Of a DNA stretch of 42,787 nt, positions 24,131 to 33,028 are shown piece by piece. The stretch lies in contig JAKITM010000009.1 of NCBI GenBank assembly GCA_021648045.1, positions 1 to 42,787 of the forward strand. The letters run 5' to 3'. The notes under the pieces are model-generated. The model had not been told where the DNA came from and ran no database searches. It was given only the letters and a program-made list of their open reading frames with translations. Within the stretch, counting starts at the first letter, position 1; each line of letters begins with the position of its first letter. The position numbers and the translations under genes are program-made. This stretch comes from Lysobacterales bacterium (GTDB lineage Bacteria; Pseudomonadota; Gammaproteobacteria; Xanthomonadales; SZUA-36).

Positions 24131-24907
24131 TTAGGTTACCTCAAGCAGTTCGTTATAAACCATAGCCGCACCCTGAATAAAGCGTGCATAACCGGAAGCA
24201 ATTCCGTGGCGATCTCGTTCACGTAGTGCGGAATGAAACTGCCGTGAGATTTCGGCTAATCTTGGTGCACCACAATAGCCGGCTGAAGCGATAAGCTTAT
24301 GAATATGTTCGGCAACTTCATCATATTTACCAGCCATCATTAGCGGGTCCAGTTGTTCTGACATACCGGCCAGTTCGCGAACAAATATACCCCGCAGTGT
24401 TTTTACCAGGTCCGAGCTGCCATGTGCAGCACTTAGTGCTTGTTCATCATCCAGCCCTTTGTAGTAACCAGTCCCGGTAGCCATGCGGTCCCAGATGCTG
24501 GGGTCCATGCTGGTTAGCAAGTTATTAATGGCAGCGACTAAATTACGGCCACTAACCGGTTTGCTCAGCCAGTCATCAAAACCACTGGCGAGTAAGCGCT
24601 CGCGTTCTTCTTCACGGGCATCTGCGGTGAGTGCAATAGCCTGTGGGCGGTAGTTGTTTTTGCTACCCCACTCATGGATTTTATGTAGTGCCTCAAGACC
24701 GTTTATTTCCGGCATATGAATATCCATAAGGATGATATCGGGTTGGAATTCATTGGCGAGCAAAATCGCTTCAGCACCATTTTCAGCCTCGATAATTTCT
24801 GGGCCGTGGCTATGTAGGGCATGCACTACAAAACGCCGATTGATTTCATTATCATCGGCAATCAGAATGCTAATATTTTCCAGTCTATTTTTATCCATAT
24901 TGTCCAC
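24131..24907 (-). CDS. Response-regulator receiver plus HPt phosphotransfer protein, BarA/GacS C-terminal type
   Basis: 258 residues with two modules and no kinase. The receiver domain (about 12-132) has Asp18-Asp19, the phosphoacceptor Asp62 in LMDIHMP and Lys116 in LSKPVSG. The HPt domain (about 165-255) has the phosphorylatable His203 in HIHKLIASAGYCGAPRL, which is close to the HKLxGxxxYxGVPRL signature of BarA/GacS HPt domains. In E. coli, barA is also divergent from rlmD, so this gene occupies the barA position but lacks the sensor, HAMP, histidine-kinase and ATPase parts. It may relay phosphate from a separate kinase to a UvrY/GacA-type regulator. The GTG at 24907 has AGGA upstream; an ATG at 24898 is an alternative. 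Confidence 0.88.
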   Translation of the reverse strand: MDNMDKNRLENISILIADDNEINRRFVVHALHSHGPEIIEAENGAEAILLANEFQPDIILMDIHMPEINGLEALHKIHEWGSKNNYRPQAIALTADAREEERERLLASGFDDWLSKPVSGRNLVAAINNLLTSMDPSIWDRMATGTGYYKGLDDEQALSAAHGSSDLVKTLRGIFVRELAGMSEQLDPLMMAGKYDEVAEHIHKLIASAGYCGAPRLAEISRQFHSALRERDRHGIASGYARFIQGAAMVYNELLEVT

Positions 24908-25118
24908 ATTTATCTATCCTGCTATGGTGGAGAAATTTGGTAAACTTGTCAATTGGTAAAATTACCCGTTATTTTTACTCAACAATTCCTATAAGCACGG
25001 GCGCATCAGGGGGCATCTGTGTAAAATACACCCACTATAAGTTATAGATAAACATTTAAAATCAATGCTGCTTTCAGCGCTGATTACAATACCCATAATT
25101 CTCACTCAGGAATAAACA

Positions 25119-26462
25119 ATGTCTAGAAGCCGGCGTAGAAAAATCCCAACTGAACTTCGAGAGGCCGATATCACGGATCTCAGCCATGATGGCCGCGGGG
25201 TTGCCCATATTGATGATAAGGCGGTGTTTATCCACGGTGCATTGCCGGGCGAAAAAGTCATTTTTCGTTACACAGAATGCCACCGCCGATTTGATATGGG
25301 CGTAGTTGAAGAGGTATTGGAAGCATCCCCAGACCGGGTTGAGCCACGCTGTCCGCATTTTGGTGTTTGTGGTGGCTGTGCGTTGCAACATCTTGATCCG
25401 GTACGGCAAATTGAATTTAAACAGCAAACCTTGATGGAGAACTTGCGTCGTATCGGTAAAGTTGAACCTGCCGAAATATGGGCGCCATTAACGGGGCCAC
25501 ATTGGAATTACCGTCGCAAAGCCCGACTGAGCGTGCGTTATGTACCTAAAAAGGATGACCGGGTGCTGGTGGGTTTTCGTGAACAATACGGACGATTTGT
25601 TGCTGATTGCCGTGAGTGTCCCATTCTGGATCAACGCTTCGGGGATAAACTCGAGTCCCTGTCTGAACTGATCCGTAGCTTGTCTATCCATGCACGGGTG
25701 CCGCAACTTGAGGTTGCAGCCGGTGATGGCAGTGAACAGGGCGCATCAATCATTATTCGCAACCTGGAAGACTTTACTCAGGATGATCTTGAAAAACTGC
25801 GAGAGTTTGCTACTCAGAGCGGTTTGGCTGTTTTGTTACAAGCAAAAGGGCCCACAACCATTAAAGTGCTGGAAGGAAGCCCAGAACCCGACCTTTATTA
25901 CGAACTTCCAGAGCATCAAATTAAGATGCGTTTTTCCCCCAGTGATTTTATTCAGATAAATGCTGAACTTAATCGAAAAATGATTAATCGGGCGATTGAG
26001 TTATTGCAGCCGGATTCTAGCGATTTAGTGCTTGATTTATTCTGTGGTCTGGGCAATTTTTCTTTGGCACTAGCTCGCCACGCGGGGCAGGTAATTGGTG
26101 TAGAGGGTGATTTGGAGTTGGTGAATAAGGCGCGTATGAACGCAGAGCTAAATCAGCTGCCTAATGCCAACTTTTTTATGGCAGATTTGAATGAAAGCCC
26201 GGAACAGGCCGCATGGTTAAAACCGGCCTACACGAAAATTCTACTGGATCCCCCACGCAGTGGGGCCGAGTTTATATTGCCGCATCTGGCAGCAAGTAGC
26301 GCCAAAACGATTCTTTACATTTCCTGCCATCCGGCGAGTCTTGCCCGGGATGCTGGTGTTTTGGTGAACGAGCACGGATTTAGTCTTGATGGCGCAGGGG
26401 TTATGGATATGTTCCCGCATACAGCCCATGTTGAATCGATCGCTCTGTTTACCCGCAAATGA
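25119..26462 (+). CDS. rlmD: 23S rRNA (uracil-1939-C5) methyltransferase RlmD
   Basis: SAM-dependent RNA m5U methyltransferase of 447 residues. It has a TRAM domain (about 1-70), iron-sulfur ligands Cys78, Cys84, Cys87 (CPHFGVCGGC) and a fourth Cys at about 167 (CRECPIL), the SAM motif DLFCGLGNFSLALA (306-319), LLDPPRSGA and the catalytic nucleophile Cys403 in YISCHPASLARD. The residue after the catalytic Cys is His, where Asn is usual (SCNP). The relA gene that often follows is absent; nagZ overlaps by four bases instead. Confidence 0.95.
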   Translation: MSRSRRRKIPTELREADITDLSHDGRGVAHIDDKAVFIHGALPGEKVIFRYTECHRRFDMGVVEEVLEASPDRVEPRCPHFGVCGGCALQHLDPVRQIEFKQQTLMENLRRIGKVEPAEIWAPLTGPHWNYRRKARLSVRYVPKKDDRVLVGFREQYGRFVADCRECPILDQRFGDKLESLSELIRSLSIHARVPQLEVAAGDGSEQGASIIIRNLEDFTQDDLEKLREFATQSGLAVLLQAKGPTTIKVLEGSPEPDLYYELPEHQIKMRFSPSDFIQINAELNRKMINRAIELLQPDSSDLVLDLFCGLGNFSLALARHAGQVIGVEGDLELVNKARMNAELNQLPNANFFMADLNESPEQAAWLKPAYTKILLDPPRSGAEFILPHLAASSAKTILYISCHPASLARDAGVLVNEHGFSLDGAGVMDMFPHTAHVESIALFTRK

Positions 26463-27514
26463 ATAAAGCCAAAAAGATGAGTCTAGGCCCGGTATTGATT
26501 GGCATCGCCTCTACTCATTTAAGCCAGGCGGAGAAGATCTTGCTTGGCCATCCTGCCGTTGGCGGTGTGGTATTGTTTTCACGAAATATCGAAAGCGCAA
26601 CACAGGTTAGCGCATTATGCACAGACATTCGTGCGCAGCGTGAAGCCCGCCTATTGATTACGGTAGATCAGGAAGGCGGCAGAGTTCAACGCCTACGCGA
26701 GGGTTTTACCCGCTTACCCGCCTTACGCTCTATTGGCAAAATGTATGCCAGTGACCCAGACCAAGCTAGGGATTATGCCTACCGCCATGGCCGGGTTATG
26801 GCTACCGAAGTGCTGGACCTTGGTATTGATCTTAGTTTTGCACCAGTGGTTGACCTCGACTGCGGCAGTTGCGTTATTGCCGATCGCTCTTTAGGTAACA
26901 ATGCCGAGCAAGTTATCGAGTTAAGCCGTGCTTATATAGCCGGAATGGCAGATGCGGGTATGCAGGCTTGTGGCAAACATTACCCAGGGCATGGGTCGGT
27001 GGAATTGGATTCACACCTAGATGATGTGATTGATAGGCGTTCAGCAGAGGAGATTTTGAGCACAGACCTCAAGCCTTTTGCCGCACTGTCTACGCGGTTA
27101 GCCTCAATTATGGTGGCGCATGTGACTTATCCGGCAGTCGATAGACAACCGGCCGGTTATTCTTCACGCTGGTTAAAACAAATTCTACGCGAAGAAATCG
27201 CTTATTCTGGGGTTATAATTTCCGACGATTTGGATATGTTCGCAGCCTGCAATGTCGGTGATATGCTGGTACGGGTCGAGCTGGCATTAGCCAGCGGTTG
27301 CGATTTGGTGCTTATCTGCAAAGCAGAAAGTGCGGCAGAATACTTGCAACAAGCCGATAATAACTTTGCCGATGTCAGTATGCTTATTCAGCAACTTTAC
27401 GGGCGCTCGCTGGTTAGCCGGGAGGATGCGGAAAAGGTATCAGAGTATCGCCAGTGGGTAACAACACTGGAGATGCTGCAGGCAGCAGATGCAAGCACTG
27501 CAAAAGTTAGTTAG
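26459..27514 (+). CDS. nagZ: Beta-N-acetylhexosaminidase NagZ
   Basis: Cytoplasmic family-3 glycosidase that removes GlcNAc from anhydromuropeptides during cell-wall recycling, affecting AmpC-type induction where present. It has 351 residues, with VDQEGGRVQR (69-78), the flexible-loop catalytic histidine in GKHYPGHGSV (about 172-181), and the nucleophile Asp in VIISDDLDM (about 256). The ATG overlaps the rlmD stop (ATGA). Confidence 0.95.
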   Translation: MNKAKKMSLGPVLIGIASTHLSQAEKILLGHPAVGGVVLFSRNIESATQVSALCTDIRAQREARLLITVDQEGGRVQRLREGFTRLPALRSIGKMYASDPDQARDYAYRHGRVMATEVLDLGIDLSFAPVVDLDCGSCVIADRSLGNNAEQVIELSRAYIAGMADAGMQACGKHYPGHGSVELDSHLDDVIDRRSAEEILSTDLKPFAALSTRLASIMVAHVTYPAVDRQPAGYSSRWLKQILREEIAYSGVIISDDLDMFAACNVGDMLVRVELALASGCDLVLICKAESAAEYLQQADNNFADVSMLIQQLYGRSLVSREDAEKVSEYRQWVTTLEMLQAADASTAKVS

Positions 27515-27559
27515 TGGTGAAACGGGTTTTTAAAATTCAAACTATGAGAGTTACAAATT

Positions 27560-28096
27560 ATGAACGCACAAGAAATTTTCGATAAATCAAGCCTTTTGAT
27601 CGAAAATGCTGAGGTTATGCAAGCGGTTGATCGGCTTGCCGATAAACTCAATCAGCATTTTGAGGGTAAGCAGCCGTTGTTCCTCAGTGTGATGAACGGT
27701 GCGATGATACCGGGTGCCTGGCTGGCAACCCGCTTAAAGTTTCCCATACAGATGGATTTTGTTCACGCCACCCGTTATGCCAGCGGCACCCAAGGCGGCA
27801 TCATTGATTTTCGCGCCAAACCTGCGAAGTCGGTAAAAGACCGCGATATTTTGCTTTTCGACGACATTTATGATGAAGGCTATACCCTTGAAGCAATCCG
27901 CGACTGGTGTATTGCCCGCGGCGCTAAAAGCGTTGTTAGCGTGGCGCTGGTGCGCAAGCTGCACAGCCGTGGCCTGTCCCGTGACTGGCTGGATTATTTC
28001 GGCTTGGATGTGCCCGATGTCTATATCTTTGGCTGTGGAATGGATGCATACGAGCACTGGCGCGAACTCAGCGAGATTCGTGTACTTGAAACATGA
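27560..28096 (+). CDS. hpt: Hypoxanthine-guanine phosphoribosyltransferase
   Basis: Type I phosphoribosyltransferase of 178 residues for purine salvage, transferring ribose phosphate from PRPP to a purine base. It has SVMNGAMIPGAWLA (the early pyrophosphate loop) and the PRPP motif DILLFDDIYDEGYTL (about 95-109). In related genomes it lies between nagZ and an MTA/MTI phosphorylase gene, and here its stop overlaps the ATG of a truncated copy of that gene. The exact base preference (hypoxanthine or guanine) is inferred from family. Confidence 0.88.
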   Translation: MNAQEIFDKSSLLIENAEVMQAVDRLADKLNQHFEGKQPLFLSVMNGAMIPGAWLATRLKFPIQMDFVHATRYASGTQGGIIDFRAKPAKSVKDRDILLFDDIYDEGYTLEAIRDWCIARGAKSVVSVALVRKLHSRGLSRDWLDYFGLDVPDVYIFGCGMDAYEHWRELSEIRVLET

Positions 28097-28242
28097 GTGC
28101 ATTGTTGGGGCTTATCGGTGGCAGTGGGCTGGACCAGTATTCACAAGGTTTACGCTTAGCCACTACTGATACTGCGCCATGGGGTGAACCTTCGGATGCT
28201 TTCACCGAGGTTCAGTTGCCTGCAGGACGCTTGTTTCAGTGA
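28093..28242 (+). pseudogene. mtnP: Truncated MTA/MTI phosphorylase-type gene, N-terminal 49 codons only
   Basis: The ATG overlaps the hpt stop (ATGA) and the frame reads LLGLIGGSGLDQY, the N-terminal phosphate-binding signature of the methylthioadenosine/methylthioinosine phosphorylase family, then APWGEPSDAF as in the family. It stops at 28240-28242 after 49 codons, whereas an intact protein has about 245. The following bases belong to psd on the opposite strand. The missing 80 percent, with the catalytic residues, means the stump is not an enzyme. A deletion or rearrangement that joined hpt-mtnP to psd explains this. Confidence 0.85.
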
Positions 28243-29087
28243 CTTAAACTGCCTAATGATTCACCCATTTTAACTACCAGCCCGACCTCTAACCCCTCTC
28301 GCCATTGAAGGCTGCCTTCTGGAAATAACAGCACTACGGTCGAACCCATGTTAAAGCGACCCATTTCAGCACCTCGGTCGAGTTTTACTTCGCCGGCTGG
28401 GTAATTGTAGTGCCGGAGCTTTTTTGCCCGGGGAGGGTTGATCAGCCCATGCCACACGGTTTCCATGCTGGCGACCAGCATCGCACCCACCAGCACTAAG
28501 GCATGGCTGCCAATAGGGGTGTCAAAATGATGCACGCTGCGCTCGTTACGGGCAAAGAGTCGCGGAATGGTATCTACGGTATAAGGTGCAACAGAAAATA
28601 ATCGGCCGGGAACATGGCTCATCTGAGTTAATTCACCGGCAAGCGGCATGTGAATGCGGTGATAGTCTTTGGGCGATAAATAAATGGTGATGTACTCACC
28701 GTTTTGGTATTTTTCAGCTTGAGCTGCATCAGCTAGTAATGCCTCACAACTAAAACCGTGACCTTTTGCCTGAAAAATCTGGTTTTCACGAATCTTTCCG
28801 TAACTACTGATAGCGCCGTCTACCGGACAGAGTAGGGCGTTTTCATCGCTGGCTAATGGGCGGCTACCTGGCTTTAATTGCCGGGTGAAAAAGGCATTAA
28901 AATGCGGGTAATCATCGGGGCTTTGATGCAGGGCCTCAGACCAGTTCACTCCGAAACGACTGGCAATGGTTCGAATCATCGCATTTTTAAACCAGACGGT
29001 ACGCACCCTTGCCAGTTTATGAATTACCCAGGTCAGCAAGTGGTGGGGGAGTATATATTGCAAGTGGGCGAGCAACTTATTAAGCAT
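28236..29087 (-). CDS. psd: Phosphatidylserine decarboxylase proenzyme
   Basis: Membrane enzyme that makes phosphatidylethanolamine from phosphatidylserine. It has 283 residues. It shows the catalytic Asp90 in CPVDGAIS, the His pair in DYHRIHMPLAG (143 and 146), and the self-cleavage site MGST (Gly248-Ser249), which generates the pyruvoyl group; the usual LGST is MGST here. Its last seven bases overlap the truncated mtnP frame on the other strand. The C-terminus (VVKMGESLGSLSH) has normal length, so psd seems intact despite the junction. Confidence 0.95.
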   Translation of the reverse strand: MLNKLLAHLQYILPHHLLTWVIHKLARVRTVWFKNAMIRTIASRFGVNWSEALHQSPDDYPHFNAFFTRQLKPGSRPLASDENALLCPVDGAISSYGKIRENQIFQAKGHGFSCEALLADAAQAEKYQNGEYITIYLSPKDYHRIHMPLAGELTQMSHVPGRLFSVAPYTVDTIPRLFARNERSVHHFDTPIGSHALVLVGAMLVASMETVWHGLINPPRAKKLRHYNYPAGEVKLDRGAEMGRFNMGSTVVLLFPEGSLQWREGLEVGLVVKMGESLGSLSH

Positions 29088-29121
29088 AGTTAATTCTCAA
29101 ATATTCTGGTAGTTTTATGGC

Positions 29122-29772
29122 TTAATCAGCCGCCAATAATTGCAGTAGGTCGGTGGTGATTTGTTGCTCATCGTGCGGGGTTCTTAACAACCCAACCAGT
29201 TCAGCCTTAGGGTTCATCAGAATAATGCCGGAGGAGTGGTCAACGATGTAGTCGTTAACGCCCGGTTCATGCTCTTCGATGGTATAAAGCAGTCCCAACT
29301 GCCGGGTTAGCGCCGTCAGTTGCGGATGCTCACCGGTTACCGCGGTGAATTCTGGTGCAAAGAACTTCACATAGCTGCCAATGACTTCGAGGCTGTCTCG
29401 TTCAGGGTCGATAGAAACAAAGATAATGGCGGGTAGTTTTTCAGCCGGTAGTTGTTTTTCCAGCTTGCGATAAACACTCGCCATCGTCGACAGGGTGGTT
29501 GGGCAAATATCCGGGCAGTGGGTAAAGCCAAAAAACAACAAGCTCCAGCGGCCACGCAGATTATCCAGCCTAAATTCATTGCCATCGCTATCTGATAGCA
29601 AAAAATCAGCGATAACTTTAGGTTTGGGGTACTCGGTAATGCTGACATATTTTGCCATCGACTTGCCGCTGCCCCCAGAGATAGCGGGTTTGTCTGGTTG
29701 GCCAAACCACATACCCGTTCCGGCGGCGATTATAGTGACCAGCAGTAATACAAAGAAAGTGCGTTTACTCAT
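29122..29772 (-). CDS. SCO1/SenC-family copper chaperone
   Basis: 216-residue membrane-anchored thioredoxin-fold protein that helps assemble the CuA site of cytochrome c oxidase. It has an N-terminal helix (about 4-23), the copper-binding Cys86 and Cys90 in HCPDIC, and the third ligand His179 in IVDHSS. It precedes psd on the same strand with a 34-base gap. No oxidase genes are in the window. Confidence 0.93.
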   Translation of the reverse strand: MSKRTFFVLLLVTIIAAGTGMWFGQPDKPAISGGSGKSMAKYVSITEYPKPKVIADFLLSDSDGNEFRLDNLRGRWSLLFFGFTHCPDICPTTLSTMASVYRKLEKQLPAEKLPAIIFVSIDPERDSLEVIGSYVKFFAPEFTAVTGEHPQLTALTRQLGLLYTIEEHEPGVNDYIVDHSSGIILMNPKAELVGLLRTPHDEQQITTDLLQLLAAD

Positions 29773-29825
29773 ATTTATTTTCTAATTTTCAACAGTTACC
29801 CAAAGGCTGAATTATACTGTGTCGG

Positions 29826-30761
29826 ATGGATATAAGTGAATCAATTATACAAACTCAGCAAAGTCTGGAAGCTTCTGATGTTTTTTACGGACATGGAACT
29901 GACAATAGCGCTGATGAAGCATTGTGGCTGGTTCAGGCGGCTTTTGCTGCGGTGAGTCCGGATAGTGAAATCACTGCTGATACACGGGTTAGTGTTGAGT
30001 TTCAAAACCAGCTGGATGAATACCTAAAGTTACGAATCGAGCAGCATACTCCAGTTGCTTATATTACCGGGGAAGTCTGGTTCTGTGATTTAGCCTTTAA
30101 GGTGAGTCCGGCTGTATTAGTGCCGCGATCACCTATTGCTGAATTAATTCGTGAGGGTTTTCAACCTTGGGTAGTCTTAGATCCCGGCAGCAAAATTCTT
30201 GATTTGTGTACAGGCTCTGCCTGTATTGCCTGCGCTATTGCGGTGTATTTACCTGACAGCAGGGTGGAAGCGGCGGATATTTCCACAGATGCATTGCAAC
30301 TGGCGAGGGAAAACAGTGCGCAACACAATTTATCTGAGCGTCTAAAAATTATCCACTCCGATCTTTTTTCTGCATTGGAAGGTAAAAAATATCAGTTAAT
30401 TGTGAGTAATCCTCCCTATGTTTCTAATGCAGAATATGCCGACTTACCGGCAGAGTACCTTCAAGAGCCAAAACTAGGGCTAACCAGTGGTGCTGATGGC
30501 CTTGATTTAGTCGTGCAAATGCTGGCTGAAGCCGCCGACTACTTAAATGCAGACGGCGTACTGATTTGTGAAGTTGGGGCGAGTCAAGCGGCACTGGAAA
30601 GCGTATTTCCACAGCTGCCTTTTCTGTGGCTTGAATTTACCCGCGGCGGGGAAGGCGTATTTATCTTACAAAGAGATCAGTTAGTGGCGGCAAAACAGGA
30701 TATTATGCAGGAACAGATCAAGCGACACCGCAATACGCTAAACAGGCAGGCAGACAGGTAG
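29826..30761 (+). CDS. prmB: Ribosomal protein uL3 N5-glutamine methyltransferase PrmB
   Basis: SAM-dependent methyltransferase that methylates a glutamine of ribosomal protein L3. It has 311 residues, with an N-terminal helical domain, VLVPRSPIAELI, the SAM motif ILDLCTGSACIACAIA (about 124-139) and the Gln-binding NPPY (195-198) followed by YADLPAEYLQEPKLGL, which separates PrmB from PrmC. It begins a long plus-strand run, and its stop is five bases before aroC, the common prmB-aroC pairing. Confidence 0.95.
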   Translation: MDISESIIQTQQSLEASDVFYGHGTDNSADEALWLVQAAFAAVSPDSEITADTRVSVEFQNQLDEYLKLRIEQHTPVAYITGEVWFCDLAFKVSPAVLVPRSPIAELIREGFQPWVVLDPGSKILDLCTGSACIACAIAVYLPDSRVEAADISTDALQLARENSAQHNLSERLKIIHSDLFSALEGKKYQLIVSNPPYVSNAEYADLPAEYLQEPKLGLTSGADGLDLVVQMLAEAADYLNADGVLICEVGASQAALESVFPQLPFLWLEFTRGGEGVFILQRDQLVAAKQDIMQEQIKRHRNTLNRQADR

Positions 30762-30766
30762 ATTAG

Positions 30767-31837
30767 ATGGCTTCGAATACATTTGGAACAATCTTTGCAG
30801 TAACCACCTTTGGTGAAAGCCACGGCCCGGCAATCGGCTGTGTTATTGATGGTTGCCCTCCGGGACTAGCCATCGACAGTGAAATGATCGAAGCCGAGCT
30901 TATTCGACGGGCTACGGGCCGCAGTCGGCATACCTCCCAACGCAAAGAGAAAGATGCCGTGCAGATTCTCTCTGGTGTATTTGAGGGCAAAAGTACGGGT
31001 ATGCCCATTGCATTATTGATTGAAAATACTGATGCCCGCTCGAAAGACTATAGTCGAATAAAAGATCAGTTCCGCCCGGGGCATGCCGATTACACTTGGC
31101 ATAAAAAATACGGCATTCGTGATTATCGTGGTGGTGGTCGAGCATCTGCACGGGAAACCACCATGCGGGTGGCCGCAGGCGCCATCGCCAAAGCCTGGCT
31201 GAAACAGGAATATAATATTGAAATCCAGGGCTGGTTGGCCCAGCTGGGTTCAATTCGAACCGATATAGCCAAAGACTTTTCAGTGGTTGAAGACAATCCC
31301 TTTTTTGTCCCGGATGCCAGTATTGTGCCGGAGCTAGAAATCTTTATGGATGCCTTACGCAAAAGCGGTGATTCGGTCGGCGCCCGGGTGAATGTACTGG
31401 CCAGAAATGTGCCAGTGGGTTGGGGCGAGCCGGTCTATGGTAAGTTAGATGCCGAGCTGGCAGCGGCGATGATGAGCATTAATGCCGCCAAAGGTGTGGA
31501 GATTGGTGCCGGATTTGAGGCGGTGGCACAAAAGGGTACGCTACACCGTGATGCTATGAAAGCGGGTGCAAGCACAGTTGAGTTCGATAGCAATCATGCA
31601 GGTGGTATTTTGGGTGGGGTTTCTTCCGGACAGGATATTCTGGTCAGCACCGCGTTTAAACCGACTTCGAGTTTACGCTTACCGGTCGGTGGCCTCAATA
31701 TTGCGGGTGAAGAAGTGGAGATCATCACCACCGGTCGACATGATCCCTGTGTTGGTATTCGTGCTGTACCCATTGTTGAAGCCATGTTGGCGTTGGTACT
31801 TATGGATCAGTGCCTGCGGAATAAATGTATTAATTGA
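30767..31837 (+). CDS. aroC: Chorismate synthase
   Basis: FMN-dependent last enzyme of the shikimate pathway, converting EPSP to chorismate. It has 356 residues, with the signatures GESHGPAIGCVIDG (residues 14-27), GHADYTWHKKYGIRDYRGGG (residues 105-124) and SNHAGGILGG followed by a late TTGRHDPCVGIRAVPIVEA. Chorismate feeds the trpFBA-encoded steps further downstream together with other enzymes not in this window. Confidence 0.97.
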   Translation: MASNTFGTIFAVTTFGESHGPAIGCVIDGCPPGLAIDSEMIEAELIRRATGRSRHTSQRKEKDAVQILSGVFEGKSTGMPIALLIENTDARSKDYSRIKDQFRPGHADYTWHKKYGIRDYRGGGRASARETTMRVAAGAIAKAWLKQEYNIEIQGWLAQLGSIRTDIAKDFSVVEDNPFFVPDASIVPELEIFMDALRKSGDSVGARVNVLARNVPVGWGEPVYGKLDAELAAAMMSINAAKGVEIGAGFEAVAQKGTLHRDAMKAGASTVEFDSNHAGGILGGVSSGQDILVSTAFKPTSSLRLPVGGLNIAGEEVEIITTGRHDPCVGIRAVPIVEAMLALVLMDQCLRNKCIN

Positions 31838-31876
31838 TAATCTTGAAGTTGTTTTAATAATAAAGTGATAAAGTTG

Positions 31877-32905
31877 ATGAGTAGTAATCTAAAAATTGCC
31901 GTCGTTGGTGCCACCGGCGCTGTTGGTGAAGTCATGCTGGATATTCTTTCCGAGCACGGCTTCAAACATACCCAAATAACCGCATTGGCATCGAAGCGAT
32001 CTGAAGGTAGCAGCGTTAATTTCGGGCGGCGTGAACTGAATGTTCAATGCCTTGATGATTTTGATTTTTCTTTGGTTGACTATGCATTGTTCTCCGCGGG
32101 CGGCTCAATTTCACTTAAGTACGCCCCCCGTGCTGTTGTGGCTGGCTGCACAGTGATAGACAACAGCTCTGCTTTTCGTTTGGATGATGCCATACCCCTG
32201 ATCGTGCCGGAGGTGAATGGGGCTTTGTTAAAGGACTTTACACACCCCGGTATTATCGCCAATCCAAACTGCTCAACCATGCAGATGGTTGTTGCGCTAG
32301 AGCCTATACAGCGTAAGTACGGTATTCGTCGGATTGATGTTGCTACTTATCAAGCGGTTTCGGGAGCGGGACGCAAGGCGCAGGAAGAGTTGGCTAAGCA
32401 AACCATGCAAAAGATGTCGTTTCAGGACATTGAGTGTCAGCAGTTCAGCCAGCAGATGGTATTTAATGTACTGCCGCAAATTGATGTGTTGCAGGACAAT
32501 GGTTATAGCGGGGAAGAAATGAAAATGCATTGGGAAACCCGCAAGATATTTTCCGATGAGTCTATTGTGGTTAATGCTACCGCTGTTAGGGTGCCGGTTT
32601 TCTTCGGGCATGCCGAAGCGATCCATCTGGAAACTGTCAAGCCGTTTGAGCTTGATGATGTCGAGCAATTATTACGCACAGCGCCCGGGGTTGTTTATAC
32701 TCCAAACCTTGAAGGTAGCGAACATCCTACCCCCGCTGTACATGCAGCTGGTGAAGACCCAGTATTTGTCGGTCGCTTGCGCCGTGATCATAGCCGGGGT
32801 TTGGGCATGAACCTTTGGGTTGTGGCTGATAATATCCGCAAGGGTGCGGCTTTAAATGCGATACAAATTATGCAGGTGCTGGAAACAGCGCGCACGGAGG
32901 GGTAA
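31877..32905 (+). CDS. asd: Aspartate-semialdehyde dehydrogenase
   Basis: NADPH-dependent reduction of aspartyl phosphate to aspartate semialdehyde, for lysine, threonine, methionine and diaminopimelate synthesis. I chose the ATG at 31877 (342 residues); a GTG at 31865 would add four. It has the Rossmann loop VGATGAVGE, the nucleophile Cys132 in NPNCSTMQM, and the late RRDHSRGLGMNLWVVADNIR. The position before fimV-truA is that of the second asd gene in Pseudomonas. Confidence 0.95.
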   Translation: MSSNLKIAVVGATGAVGEVMLDILSEHGFKHTQITALASKRSEGSSVNFGRRELNVQCLDDFDFSLVDYALFSAGGSISLKYAPRAVVAGCTVIDNSSAFRLDDAIPLIVPEVNGALLKDFTHPGIIANPNCSTMQMVVALEPIQRKYGIRRIDVATYQAVSGAGRKAQEELAKQTMQKMSFQDIECQQFSQQMVFNVLPQIDVLQDNGYSGEEMKMHWETRKIFSDESIVVNATAVRVPVFFGHAEAIHLETVKPFELDDVEQLLRTAPGVVYTPNLEGSEHPTPAVHAAGEDPVFVGRLRRDHSRGLGMNLWVVADNIRKGAALNAIQIMQVLETARTEG

Positions 32906-33028
32906 ACTTAATAGATGTGTTTAATTGGAATAATTGGAACACCAATAAGATATCAAGAAATGGCTGTCTGCTCAGACTAATGTCCAGACTACTATTGGGC
33001 CAAATAAAAAACGCTTTGGGGAAGAAAA

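Noticed and set aside
27870..28169. 99-codon plus-strand frame across the hpt/mtnP junction
   Set aside because: It is a shadow of hpt in another frame; the family signatures are in the hpt and mtnP frames.
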